From contig NZ_JAYDCK010000003.1 in the NCBI RefSeq assembly GCF_034555965.1, positions 1,302,001-1,366,000 on the forward strand: DNA of 64,000 bases. The letters run 5' to 3'. Position numbers and translations under genes: made by a program. How positions within the stretch are numbered: the first letter of the stretch is position 1; each line of letters begins with the position of its first letter. Positions 39,673 to 49,198 of the stretch are shown piece after piece. The DNA is from Aquicoccus sp. G2-2. GTDB taxonomy: Bacteria; Pseudomonadota; Alphaproteobacteria; Rhodobacterales; Rhodobacteraceae. Below the pieces are notes generated by a model. The model saw nothing but the letters and a program-made list of their open reading frames with translations. It ran no database searches and was not told the origin of the DNA.

Positions 39673-40677
39673 ATGACAACACCTCTGATCGACCCATTTC
39701 TGCGCCCGATTTCATACCTTCGCCTTTCGGTGACGGATCGCTGCGATTTTCGCTGCGTCTATTGCATGTCCGAACACATGACGTTCCTGCCGAAAAAGGA
39801 ACTGCTCACGCTGGAGGAACTGGCCCGGATGAGCACCGCGTTCATTCGCCTCGGGGTCGAAAAGCTGCGTATCACCGGCGGGGAACCCTTGGTGCGCCGC
39901 GATATCCTCAGCTATTTTCATGCAATGTCGCATCATTTGGAAAGCGGCGCGTTGAAAGAGCTGACGCTGACCACCAACGGCTCACAATTACATCGCTTTG
40001 CCAATGACTTGGCCTCTGCCGGTGTGCGCCGCATCAACATCTCGCTCGATACCCTGGATCAGGATAAATTCGCCAAAATCACCCGCTGGGGCAAGCTCGA
40101 CAACGTGCTACGCGGGATCGACGCGGCACAGGCCGCCGGGTTGCGGGTAAAGATCAACACCGTCGCGCTCAAAGGCTTCAACGAAGATGAGCTGTTCTCG
40201 CTGGCCGAATGGGCGGCCTCGCGTGATATGGATCTGACCTGGATTGAAGTCATGCCAATGGGTGACATCGGTAACGAAGACCGATTGGGCCAATACTGGC
40301 CGCTCAAGGACCTGCGGCAAACTCTGGCGAATCGATACACCCTCACCGATCTGGCCGAACGCACCGGCGGCCCGGCGCGCTACGTTAAGGTTGAGGAAAC
40401 CGGCCAGAAGATAGGCTTCATCACACCGCTGAGCCATAATTTCTGCGAATCCTGCAACCGCGTCCGCCTCACCTGCACCGGGGAACTATACTTGTGCCTC
40501 GGACAAGAAGACCGCGCAGACCTGCGCGCCCCGCTGCGCGCGTCGGAAGACGATGCCGCGCTGGAAGAAGCGATTCGCGCCGCGATTGCCCGCAAACCGA
40601 AAGGGCATGATTTCGATTACTCACGCCAAAAGGTCGGCGGCAAAATGCCCCGCCACATGAGCCATACCGGCGGCTAA
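39673..40677 (+). CDS. moaA: GTP 3',8-cyclase, molybdenum cofactor biosynthesis
   Basis: 334-residue radical SAM enzyme that starts molybdopterin synthesis by rearranging GTP. The radical SAM motif CDFRCVYC (CxxxCxxC) binds the first [4Fe-4S] cluster, and the C-terminal motif [19 protein letters not shown] gives the second. [11 protein letters not shown] is the SAM-binding GGEP segment. Usual extent; the protein ends HMSHTGG with the conserved C-terminal GG. The gene appears alone with its own promoter region divergent from the lipoprotein gene (88-base gap). Confidence 0.96.
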   Translation: MTTPLIDPFLRPISYLRLSVTDRCDFRCVYCMSEHMTFLPKKELLTLEELARMSTAFIRLGVEKLRITGGEPLVRRDILSYFHAMSHHLESGALKELTLTTNGSQLHRFANDLASAGVRRINISLDTLDQDKFAKITRWGKLDNVLRGIDAAQAAGLRVKINTVALKGFNEDELFSLAEWAASRDMDLTWIEVMPMGDIGNEDRLGQYWPLKDLRQTLANRYTLTDLAERTGGPARYVKVEETGQKIGFITPLSHNFCESCNRVRLTCTGELYLCLGQEDRADLRAPLRASEDDAALEEAIRAAIARKPKGHDFDYSRQKVGGKMPRHMSHTGG

Positions 40678-40708
40678 ACCACCGCTCCGCCCGCCGTCAT
40701 TGGCGTAG

Positions 40709-40727
40709 GGCGGGGTTACACCCCGCC
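40709..40727. terminator. Hairpin between moaA and M20 peptidase genes
   Basis: Perfect stem GGCGGGG-TTACA-CCCCGCC located 31 bases after the moaA stop and 20 bases from the M20 stop on the other strand. It probably terminates or stabilises both convergent transcripts, although no T tract is seen. Confidence 0.6.
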
Positions 40728-40746
40728 GCACGTAACCTCAGACCAC

Positions 40747-41910
40747 TCAGGCCGCAGGCATCCGCTTCTCGACCACCTCGGCATACCACGAGCATCCGGC
40801 TGGGATCGTCTCGTCGTTGAAGTTGTATTCCGGGTGATGCACATGCGCGGTATCGCCGTTGCCGACAAGGATATACGCCCCCGGCCGTTCTTCCAGCATG
40901 AAGGCGAAATCCTCGCCGCCCATCACCAGCGGTGCCTCGGCGCAATCTCCAGAAACCGATCTGGCCACATCAACGGCAAACTCGGTCTGCTCTTCGGAAT
41001 TGACCATCACCGGATAACCGCGCCGGTATTCAACCTCGGCTTTCCCGCCAAATGTCGATGCAACCCCTTGGCAAATCTCGGCAATCCGCTTTTCCGCCAG
41101 ATCGCGCATTTCCGGGCTCATGGTCCGCACCGTGCCGCGAAGCGCGACGCTTTGCGGGATCACGTTATAGGCCTTCGATGACGTCTCGAACGCGGTGACC
41201 GACACTACGATCCGGTCCACCGGATCGGCATTGCGGCTGGCAATCGTCTGCAACGCCAGAACCCCTTGCGCCGCCATCACCGTCGGGTCCACCACTTCCT
41301 GCGGCTTGGCTGCATGGCCGCCGCGCCCGGTGAAGGTAATGTCAAACGTATCGGTCGCCGCGAAAAATGCCCCCGGCCGGATCGCGAACGCCCCAACCGG
41401 CTGTCCGGGCCAGTTGTGCATCCCGTAAACCTCGTCAATGCCCCAACGCTCCATCATGCCGTCGTCGCACATCTCCTTGCCACCGCCGCCGCCTTCCTCT
41501 GCGGGCTGGAAAATCACCACCGCGGTGCCATCGAAATTGCGCGTCTCGGACAGGTATTTCGCCGCCCCCAACAGCATCGCCGTATGCCCGTCATGGCCGC
41601 AAGCATGCATCGCGCCCTCGGTCTTGCTGGCATACTCCACCCCGGTGGCTTCCAGAATCGGCAGCGCATCCATATCGGCGCGCAAACCGATGGTTTTGCC
41701 GGAATTATTTGTCTTGCCCTTGATCACCCCGACAACCCCGGTGCGCCCGATCCCGGTAACCACCTCATCGCAGCCAAATGCTTTCAGCTTCTCTGCCACC
41801 AACGCCGCCGTGCGGTGGGTTTCAAACAACAATTCCGGGTGCGCATGAATATCGCGGCGCCACTCGGTAATCTCACCCTGCAATTCGGCAAATCGGTTCT
41901 TAACTGGCAT
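40747..41910 (-). CDS. M20 family amidohydrolase, paralogue 1
   Basis: 387-residue metallopeptidase/amidohydrolase of the M20D type (IAA-amino acid hydrolase, hippurate hydrolase and carboxypeptidase relatives). It starts MPVKNRFAELQGEITEWRRDIHAHPEL. Motifs are AMHACGHDGHTAMLLGAA (metal-binding Cys and His), FQPAEEGGGG (catalytic Glu) and the C-terminal MGGEDFAFMLEERPGAY (second-site His replaced by the loop typical for the family). It is the last gene of the dppDF-argE-M20-M20 operon and likely hydrolyses an acylated amino acid or dipeptide. Confidence 0.9.
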   Translation of the reverse strand: MPVKNRFAELQGEITEWRRDIHAHPELLFETHRTAALVAEKLKAFGCDEVVTGIGRTGVVGVIKGKTNNSGKTIGLRADMDALPILEATGVEYASKTEGAMHACGHDGHTAMLLGAAKYLSETRNFDGTAVVIFQPAEEGGGGGKEMCDDGMMERWGIDEVYGMHNWPGQPVGAFAIRPGAFFAATDTFDITFTGRGGHAAKPQEVVDPTVMAAQGVLALQTIASRNADPVDRIVVSVTAFETSSKAYNVIPQSVALRGTVRTMSPEMRDLAEKRIAEICQGVASTFGGKAEVEYRRGYPVMVNSEEQTEFAVDVARSVSGDCAEAPLVMGGEDFAFMLEERPGAYILVGNGDTAHVHHPEYNFNDETIPAGCSWYAEVVEKRMPAA

Positions 41911-41940
41911 CGTCTCTCTTCCTTTTCTCCGCCTCAGGCA

Positions 41941-43107
41941 CTAGCCTAAAGGCATCCTCTTCTCTGCCATTTCCGCGTAAAAGCTTGCACCAAACGGAAT
42001 GGCTTCATCATTGAATTCATAGCCCGGATTGTGCAGCCCGGCACTGTCTCCGTTGCCGATAAGCACATAACAGCCGGGTTTGGCCCGCAGCATCTCGGCA
42101 AAATCCTCTCCGCCCATCGACGAGTCGAATTCCCGCGTCACCTTGCCCGCAACCGCCTCCGCCGCTTGTGCGGCGAACTCCGCCTCACGCACATGGTTGA
42201 TCAACGCGGGTGGCCCTTCGGTATAACTCACCTGCGCCGTCGCCCCATAGGCCGCCGCCGTCGCGGTCGCCAACGCGTCGATTCGCGCGCGCACCAATTC
42301 CTGCACGTCCTTGTCGTAAGTTCGCACCGTCCCGCGCATAAAGACTTCGTCAGGAATGACGTTGTAAGTATCGGTTCCACTCCGCAGGCCACAAACCGAA
42401 ACCACAACGCTTTTCAACGGGCTAACATTGCGTGATGCGATACTCTGAAGCGCCACCACGATCTGTGCGGCGACCAGCGTGCTATCAACCGCCGCCTGCG
42501 GCATGGCCCCATGCCCGCCCCGGCCCCGCACCGTAATCTCGAACTTGTCCGGAGAGGCCAGCAATGGCCCGTCCTTCACCGCAAACTCCCCCACCGGCAG
42601 CCCCGGCCAATTATGCATCCCGTAAAATTCCTGCACGCCCCAGCGATCCACCAACCCGGCCTCCAGCATCGCGCGCGCGCCGCCGCCGCCCTCTTCGGCC
42701 GGCTGGAACGCCAACACCAGCGTGCCGTCGAAGTTCCGCGTCTCAGCCAGATACTTCGCCGCCCCCAACAACATGGAGGTGTGCCCGTCATGGCCACAGG
42801 CGTGCATCGTTCCCGCTGTTTTCGAGGCATAAGGCAGGTTTGTCGCCTCTTCGATCGGCAGCGCATCCATATCGGCACGAAAGCCCATGACCTTGCCCGA
42901 TCCGTTTGCCTTGCCATGGATCACGCCAACAACGCCGGTTTCACCGAACCCTTCCACGACCTCGTCACAGCCGAAACCGCGCAGCAACTCCGCAACTCTT
43001 GCCGCGGTGCGGTGTTCTTCGAATCTAAGCTCCGGGTGGGCATGAAAATCATGCCGCCAGCCCGCAATCTCACCCTGCAACTCCGCAAACCGGTTTCGGA
43101 TTGCCAT
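41941..43107 (-). CDS. M20 family amidohydrolase, paralogue 2
   Basis: 388 residues, clearly a tandem paralogue of the neighbour at 40747-41910: MAIRNRFAELQGEIAGWRHDFHAHPEL, TMHACGHDGHTSMLLGAA, FQPAEEGGGG and MGGEDFAEMLRAKPGCY align throughout. The two differ in the substrate-facing loops, suggesting a duplication followed by change of substrate. It is separated from paralogue 1 by 30 bases and from argE by four. Confidence 0.9.
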   Translation of the reverse strand: MAIRNRFAELQGEIAGWRHDFHAHPELRFEEHRTAARVAELLRGFGCDEVVEGFGETGVVGVIHGKANGSGKVMGFRADMDALPIEEATNLPYASKTAGTMHACGHDGHTSMLLGAAKYLAETRNFDGTLVLAFQPAEEGGGGARAMLEAGLVDRWGVQEFYGMHNWPGLPVGEFAVKDGPLLASPDKFEITVRGRGGHGAMPQAAVDSTLVAAQIVVALQSIASRNVSPLKSVVVSVCGLRSGTDTYNVIPDEVFMRGTVRTYDKDVQELVRARIDALATATAAAYGATAQVSYTEGPPALINHVREAEFAAQAAEAVAGKVTREFDSSMGGEDFAEMLRAKPGCYVLIGNGDSAGLHNPGYEFNDEAIPFGASFYAEMAEKRMPLG

Positions 43108-43111
43108 CCAC

Positions 43112-44278
43112 TCAGCCCTTTTTCAACAGCGCCACCAGATCGCGCATGAATTGATGCCCGGCCTCAAACTGGGCCTTGCTGATAAACTCGTCCGGCTGAT
43201 GCGCCTGCTCAATCGAACCCGGCCCACAGACAACGGCGGAATAGCCCGCCTCCTGAAACTGCCCCGCCTCGGTGCCATAGCTCACCACATGGGTGGCATT
43301 GTCGCCGGTTATCTGGCGCACCAAAGCTTCGGCCTCACCATTCTCTTCCGGCACCAGCCCCGGCACATCATAAGGGAACGTGGTCTTGATCTGTGCATCT
43401 GGATGCACCACTTGCATCTCGGCCTCGATCTCCTTGACCTTGGCAAGGTAACGGTCGCGCCAGGCATATTTATCCTGCCCCGGCACCACCCGGAATCCCA
43501 TGGCGAAATGGCAATCCTTGGCGGTGATATTGTTCGCCGTGCCGCCCTCGACGGTGCCAACATGCGCATTGGTCCATGGCGGCACGAACATCGCGGCCAA
43601 CGGCTCCGGCTCGCGCGCCATTTCCTCTTCGTTGACCTGATTGGCCCAGTCGATCAACTTCGCCGCCTCCATCACCGCGCTTACGCCGGTATGGGCCAGC
43701 GACGAATGCACCTCGAACCCGATCACATGCGTCTGCACCCCGATGCCGCCCTTGTGCCCCGTCACCGCCTGCATCGTCGACGGCTCGCCCACGATCACAG
43801 CACTTGCCTTGGGCAACGGCCCCTGCATCGCTTCAATCATCGGCGGCGCGCCGGTGCAGCCGACCTCCTCGTCGTAAGACAACGCAATCTGCAATGGCCG
43901 CTTGATGTCAGAAAACTGCGCCTCGACCAACGCCCAAAGCGCCAGCGCGTCAAAGCCTTTCATATCGCATGTCCCGCGCCCGAAATACTTGCCGTCGCGC
44001 TCAACCACGGTAAACGGGTCACTGGCCCAGGGTTGGCCATCCACCGGCACCACATCCGTGTGCCCGGACAGAACCACCCCGCCGTCCTCCTCTGGTCCGA
44101 CATGCGCAAAAAGCGCCGCCTGAAAATCATCCTCACGGTAATGCCGGTGACAGGTGATGCCATGCGAGGTGAGATACTCTTCGACCCAATCCACCAACGG
44201 CAGATTCGAATCCCGGCTCACCGTTGGAAAACTCACCAGCTTTTGCATCAATTCCAAAGGGGTCAATCGCCGTGCCAT
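43112..44278 (-). CDS. argE: Acetylornithine deacetylase-like M20 peptidase
   Basis: 388 residues, starting MARRLTPLELMQKLVSFPTVS. M20A-type features are VVLSGHTDVVPVDGQPW (metal His/Asp), GRGTCDMKGFDALALW (bridging Asp), SYDEEVGCTGAPPMIE (catalytic and metal Glu) and VIGFEVHSSLAHTGVSAVMEA in the dimer domain. The usual role is removing acetyl from N-acetylornithine in arginine synthesis, but its position in a peptide-transport operon makes a broader N-acyl amino acid or dipeptide role possible. One base separates it from the transporter gene. Confidence 0.9.
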   Translation of the reverse strand: MARRLTPLELMQKLVSFPTVSRDSNLPLVDWVEEYLTSHGITCHRHYREDDFQAALFAHVGPEEDGGVVLSGHTDVVPVDGQPWASDPFTVVERDGKYFGRGTCDMKGFDALALWALVEAQFSDIKRPLQIALSYDEEVGCTGAPPMIEAMQGPLPKASAVIVGEPSTMQAVTGHKGGIGVQTHVIGFEVHSSLAHTGVSAVMEAAKLIDWANQVNEEEMAREPEPLAAMFVPPWTNAHVGTVEGGTANNITAKDCHFAMGFRVVPGQDKYAWRDRYLAKVKEIEAEMQVVHPDAQIKTTFPYDVPGLVPEENGEAEALVRQITGDNATHVVSYGTEAGQFQEAGYSAVVCGPGSIEQAHQPDEFISKAQFEAGHQFMRDLVALLKKG

Positions 44279-44279
44279 C

Positions 44280-46100
44280 TCAATACCCGCTATCTGTGGT
44301 TAAAATGAAATGCCCCGGCTCCACCTCCATATATTCCGAGGACTTCGGTTCATAACTCACCGGATGAATTGGCGATGGGATCGGTTTGAAATTCAAGTCT
44401 TTTTCCGATTTCCGCTTATGCGGATCGGCAATCGGCACCGCTTTCATCAATGCCTTGGTATAAGCGTGTTGCGGGTTCTCGAACACCGCCCGACGCGGCC
44501 CCAGCTCTACAATCCGGCCAAGATACATCACCCCGACATCGTGGCTTACCCGCTCGACCACCGCCATATCGTGACTGATGAAAAGATAGGTCAGCCCAAG
44601 CTCGGCCTGCAATTCCATCATCAGGTTGAGCACCTGCGCCTGCACACTCACATCAAGTGCCGACACCGCCTCATCGGCGACAATCAACTTCGGGTTCAGT
44701 GCGAGCGCCCGCGCAATCGCCACGCGCTGCCGCTGCCCGCCGGAAAGCTCATGCGGGAACCGCCGCAAGAACGAGCGCGGCAGTTCCACCCGATCGAACA
44801 GGTTGACCACCTTGTCACGTAATTCCTTTCGGTTGGACATGCCGTAATTGCGCAGCGGTTCGGCAACCTGATCCATCAGGTTCATTTGCGGGTTCAGACT
44901 GGCAAACGGATCCTGAAAGATCATCTGCATATCCTGCCGCGCCCGCTGCAACCCTCGACCGCTCAGCGCCATCACATCAACACCACCAAGCGAAACATGC
45001 CCGGAATCCGGCTCCACCAGTCGCAATAGGGAACGCCCGACCGTCGATTTTCCGCACCCGGATCTCGCCCACAAGGCTCAACGTGCGGCCTTTCCTGATC
45101 GAGAAGGAAACATCTTCGGCGGCATGAACATTGGCCAGCGTCCTGCGGAAAAAGCCCCCTTCACCGGAAACCGCGTGACCAGATTTCTAACCTCGAGAAG
45201 CACCTCTTCGCTGCCTTCAATCGGTTCGATCTTCTGATCTTCCACGCCCAGAAGCTTCATCGGCTCTGGCAAATCCTTGCCAGTCATCTCCCCCAGCCGT
45301 GGCACAGCGGAAAGAAGGGCTTTTGTGTAATCGTGCTGCGGATTGGTGAAAATATCCTCCACCGTGCCTTCTTCAACCTTTTTGCCCCGGAACATCACCA
45401 CCACGCGGTCGGCCACCTGCGCGACCACCGCCATATCGTGTGTGATGAACATCACCGCAGTTCCGGTTTCGCGCTTGAGCCGGTCCATCAAAGCCAGAAT
45501 CTCAGCCTGAATAGTCACATCCAGCGCGGTCGTCGGTTCATCGGCGATCAACAGCTTCGGCTCGCAAGCCAATGCCATTGCAATCACAACCCGCTGGCGC
45601 ATACCACCCGAAAGCTCGTGCGGGTATTGCTTCAACCGCCGTTCGGCTTCGGGAATGCGCACCTGTTTAAGCAACTCCAGCGCGCGCGCTTCGGCCTCTT
45701 TTCGACTCATCCCCTTATGGATACGCAAGCCTTCTGACAGTTGCCGTTCGACCGTAAAAACGGGGTTAAGCGCGGTCATCGGCTCCTGAAAGATCATCCC
45801 GATGGCATTGCCGCGAATCGTCCGCATCAGACTTTGCTCAGCCTTTGCCAGATCAATTTCGCCCTCGCCTCCTTGTCGGAACAACAGCTGCCCGCCCGCG
45901 ATCTCACCGCCACCAAATTCGACCAGCCGCATCAACGAAAGCGAGGAAACCGACTTGCCCGAACCCGACTCACCCACGATGCACACCGTCTCTCCCGGCG
46001 TGACCTCAAACGAAACATCCTCAACCCCCAGAACCGGACCATCCTTGGTTTGGAACTGAACCCTGAGGTTTTCGATCTTGGCAATTGGCTGGTCGAGCAT
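44280..46100 (-). CDS. Fused dipeptide ABC transporter ATPase DppD-DppF (two indels)
   Basis: A single reconstructed frame of 606 residues with two ABC ATPase domains. The first (MLDQPIAKIENLRVQF; Walker A GESGSGKS; signature LSGGMRQR; Walker B LLIADEPTTALD) runs to about residue 300. The second begins EEVLLEVRNLVTRFPVKG and has Walker A GESGCGKST, signature LSGGQRQR and LIVADEAVSALD. As read it is broken twice: a base is missing in the C5 run 45155-45159 and one is extra at about 45063. The shifts cancel, so the total is a whole number of codons. Fused ATPase pairs exist in this transporter family. The protein drives peptide import via dppB and dppC on the other strand. Confidence 0.88.
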
Positions 46101-46392
46101 GGCTTCCCCCTGGTCAGGCCCCTGGTCAGGCACAGTGCCCGCCAAACGCTAAGGCCAGCACCGTCACTATGTCAAATACTTGAGGCGCGGCACAAAAAAA
46201 CAACCACCGGACAACCAAGCCTTGCATTTTGCGGGAAGACGGGTTTCGATAGCCCCGGCAAACGGGGGTAGGTCGAACATGCTGGCAACGGCGGAATCCG
46301 CCATTATCCCTCCCAAAAAGACCACATCTCACCGCGCCACGAAGGGCGGAAATAATCAACGAGGCAAGAGCCCGACCAACAAGGAGTGAACC
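46101..46392. promoter_or_regulatory. Divergent promoter region of the dipeptide locus
   Basis: 292 bases between the dppDF start and dppA with no gene. A palindrome GGCGGA-A-TCCGCC lies at 46290-46302 and a hairpin CCCCG-GCAAA-CGGGG at 46253-46267. These are candidate sites for a regulator that controls both directions. A good Shine-Dalgarno sequence AAGGAG precedes the dppA start. The minus start at 46100 is preceded by no comparable sequence that I can call. Confidence 0.4.
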
Positions 46393-48096
46393 ATGAAACT
46401 GAAAACAACCCTGCTCGGTGCGGCTGCGGCATTGGCCCTGGCGCCAGCGGCGATGGCCGAGCGCGGCTCGGATGGCCATGTCGGCGTCATATATTGGCAG
46501 GCCCCATCGATCCTGAACCCTTATCTTTCCGGCGGCACCAAGGATCTTGAGTCGTCTGGCCTGATTATCGAACCGCTTGGCCATTATGACGAGAAAGGCA
46601 ATCTTGTGCCTGCTCTCGCAGCCGAAATTCCCACCGTGGAAAACGGCGGCGTGTCCGAGGATCTCAAATCGATCACCTGGAAGCTGAAGCCCGGCCTGCT
46701 CTGGTCAGATGGCTCTCCAGTGACCTCGGCAGACGTCAAGTTCACCGCCGATTACTGCATGAATCCCGATGGTGGTTGTGCGTCTCTGGCGAATTTCGAA
46801 GGCGTCAAGAGTGTCGATATTGTTGATGACCTGACGGTAAAGGTTAGCTTCAACGAACCAAAGCCCAATCCCTATGGCCCGTTCATGGGCAACAAGGCGC
46901 CGATCATCCAGATGGCACAGTTCAAGGATTGCACCGGTGCCAAGGCTCCGGAATGCACCGACGCGAACTTCGGCCCGATCGGAACCGGCCCGTTCGTGGT
47001 TGATGAGTTCAAGCCGAACGACGTGGTGACCATGTCGGCCAACCCGCACTACCGTGACCCGAACAAGCCCGCCTTTGCGACACTGACGCTCAAAGGCGGC
47101 GGCGACGCGATGAGTGCGGCGCGCGCGGTTATGGAAACGGGTGAATACGACTATGCTTGGAACCTGCAACTGGCACCTGACGTGCTGGCCAAATTGGCAG
47201 AAGGCGGCAAAGGCGAGATCGTCACAGCGTTCGGCTCACTCGTTGAACGCCTTGAAGTCAACCTGACCGACCCGTCGCCCAACCTGCCGGAAGGCGAGCG
47301 TTCCACCACCAAGCACCCGCACCCGTTCCTGTCGGACTTGCGCGTGCGCAAGGCGCTCAGCATGGCAATCGACCGCGATCTTCTGACCGAGATCGGTTAT
47401 GGCAAAGCCGGTCGCCCGACCTGCAATCTGGTGCCCGCACCAGAGATTTACCGCTCCGACAACACCGATTGCCTGAAGCAGGATATCGAGGGCGCCAAGG
47501 CGCTTCTGGATGAGGCTGGCTGGAAAGACACCGATGGCGATGGCGTGCGCGACAAGGATGGCATGAAGCTCTCGCTGGTCTATCAAACCTCGACCAACGC
47601 CGTGCGTCAGGACTTCCAGGCGCTGATCAAGCAGTGGTGGGAAGAAATCGGCGTTGAAACCGAATTGCGCAACATTAACGCATCGGTGTACTTCGGTGGT
47701 GATCCGGGCTCGCCCGACACGTTCCAGAAGTTCTATGCCGACATCGAAATGTATGCCAACAACTTCGATGGCACCGATCCGCAAAGCTATCTGGCACAGC
47801 GGACCTGCGCAAAGGCACCCGGCCCGGACAACCAATGGCAGGGTGAGAACATCAACCGCTTCTGCGATCCGGCCTATGACAAACTGGTCGAAGAACTGGG
47901 CCGCACGGGTGAATTGTCCAAGCGTGGCGAGATCGGCAAAAAGCTCAACGACATGCTGACCAAAGACAGCTATTCAGTGCTGCCGCTGGTCGATCGCGGC
48001 AACGTCGCGGCGCGCGCCAAATCGCTGGGCGGGGTGATCCTGAATCCTTGGGACAACTCGATCTGGAATGTGGCCGACTGGTATCGCATCAAGTAA
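46393..48096 (+). CDS. dppA: Periplasmic peptide-binding protein of ABC transporter (SBP family 5)
   Basis: 567 residues with a Sec signal MKLKTTLLGAAAALALAPAAMA. The mature protein is the large two-lobed family 5 binding protein: GVIYWQAPSILNPYLSGGTKD near the start, PLLVDRGNVAARA type end, and ADIEMYANNFDGTDPQSYLAQRTC in the second lobe. It is somewhat acidic and likely binds short peptides, though opine or other oligopeptide-like ligands are possible. It is followed by a strong hairpin (48110-48138) before dppB, which often limits permease expression relative to the binding protein. Confidence 0.88.
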   Translation: MKLKTTLLGAAAALALAPAAMAERGSDGHVGVIYWQAPSILNPYLSGGTKDLESSGLIIEPLGHYDEKGNLVPALAAEIPTVENGGVSEDLKSITWKLKPGLLWSDGSPVTSADVKFTADYCMNPDGGCASLANFEGVKSVDIVDDLTVKVSFNEPKPNPYGPFMGNKAPIIQMAQFKDCTGAKAPECTDANFGPIGTGPFVVDEFKPNDVVTMSANPHYRDPNKPAFATLTLKGGGDAMSAARAVMETGEYDYAWNLQLAPDVLAKLAEGGKGEIVTAFGSLVERLEVNLTDPSPNLPEGERSTTKHPHPFLSDLRVRKALSMAIDRDLLTEIGYGKAGRPTCNLVPAPEIYRSDNTDCLKQDIEGAKALLDEAGWKDTDGDGVRDKDGMKLSLVYQTSTNAVRQDFQALIKQWWEEIGVETELRNINASVYFGGDPGSPDTFQKFYADIEMYANNFDGTDPQSYLAQRTCAKAPGPDNQWQGENINRFCDPAYDKLVEELGRTGELSKRGEIGKKLNDMLTKDSYSVLPLVDRGNVAARAKSLGGVILNPWDNSIWNVADWYRIK

Positions 48097-48109
48097 CGTG
48101 TATTGCACA

Positions 48110-48138
48110 CTGGTGCCCCGCCACTTGCGGGGCACCAG
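48110..48138 (+). terminator. Strong hairpin between dppA and dppB
   Basis: Perfect 12-base stem CTGGTGCCCCGC / GCGGGGCACCAG with a five-base loop, 13 bases after the dppA stop. It is not followed by a T run and probably protects the dppA part of the message and reduces read-through to the permease genes, as is common in this type of operon. Confidence 0.7.
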
Positions 48139-48190
48139 ACCTTGCCAATTCAATTGTTATCACAAGCCCCATGGATAAAGGCATCGTCAC

Positions 48191-49198
48191 ATGCTGACCT
48201 TTACGATCCGTCGGATTGTCACTTCCATCCCCACGCTTCTGTTTATTAGCCTTGTCATTTTCCTGCTTCTGAAACTCGCCCCCGGTGATCCGACGGCGCA
48301 GGTGCCGCTAACCGTGCCCCCAGAGGTCAAACAGAAAATGCGCGAAGCACTGGGTCTGGGTCAGCCGATCTACGTCCAGTATCTGAAATGGTTGCAACAA
48401 ATCTTCTGGGTCGAACCGCAGGTCTTGTTTGACCACATCTTCGGCACCGGCTTTGCCGAAGGCAAGCTGCGCGCGATTAGCTGGCAAACCCGCTCGCCTG
48501 TCATGGACATCGTCGTTCAGCGCCTGCCACAGACACTCTGGGTTGTCGGAATGTCATATGTCGTGGGCGTGCTGATCGCCATCCCGGTCGGCATCTATTC
48601 CGCCTACAAGCAATACTCTCTCTTTGACCAAGCCGGCACTTTCGTCACCATGATCGGCTTTTCAATCCCGCCCTTCTTCACGGGTCCGCTGCTGATCGTG
48701 ATCTTTTCGGTGCAACTCGGCTGGTTCCCGTTCATCTATGACACCACCCATGTGGTGCATGACTGGGACAGCTTCGTTTTCCAACTCCGACAAATGATCA
48801 TGCCGGTGATGGTGCTGGCCTTGCAGATCACCGCGCATATCTCGCGCTTCGTGCGCGCCTCGATGCTGGATAACCTCAAACAGGATTATGTGCGCACCGC
48901 CCGCGCCAAGGGGGTTTCGGAAACCCGAGTCGTGCTGCAACACGTCCTGCGCAATTCGCTGATCCCCGTCGTTACCGTTGTGGCACTGCTGGTGCCCAGC
49001 ATCTTCGGCGGCGCGATCATCACCGAGGTCGTGTTCTCGGTGAACGGTATTGGCCAGCTCTTGATCACCGCGCTTTTCGCCAACGATTTGCCCATGGTGC
49101 AAACGCTGACCTTCATTTTTGCCTTCCTCATCGTGCTCTTCAACCTGATTGCCGATGTGCTCTACGGTATTCTCGACCCGAGGGTTCGCTATGACTGA
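48191..49198 (+). CDS. dppB: Dipeptide ABC transporter permease DppB
   Basis: 335-residue inner-membrane permease with six helices. It starts MLTFTIRRIVTSIPTLLFISLVIFLLLKLAPGDP, and carries the transporter EAA-type loop KQDYVRTARAKGVSETRVVLQHVLRNSLIP. It pairs with DppC. Its last eight bases overlap the start of dppC. No frame problems. Confidence 0.92.
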   Translation: MLTFTIRRIVTSIPTLLFISLVIFLLLKLAPGDPTAQVPLTVPPEVKQKMREALGLGQPIYVQYLKWLQQIFWVEPQVLFDHIFGTGFAEGKLRAISWQTRSPVMDIVVQRLPQTLWVVGMSYVVGVLIAIPVGIYSAYKQYSLFDQAGTFVTMIGFSIPPFFTGPLLIVIFSVQLGWFPFIYDTTHVVHDWDSFVFQLRQMIMPVMVLALQITAHISRFVRASMLDNLKQDYVRTARAKGVSETRVVLQHVLRNSLIPVVTVVALLVPSIFGGAIITEVVFSVNGIGQLLITALFANDLPMVQTLTFIFAFLIVLFNLIADVLYGILDPRVRYD

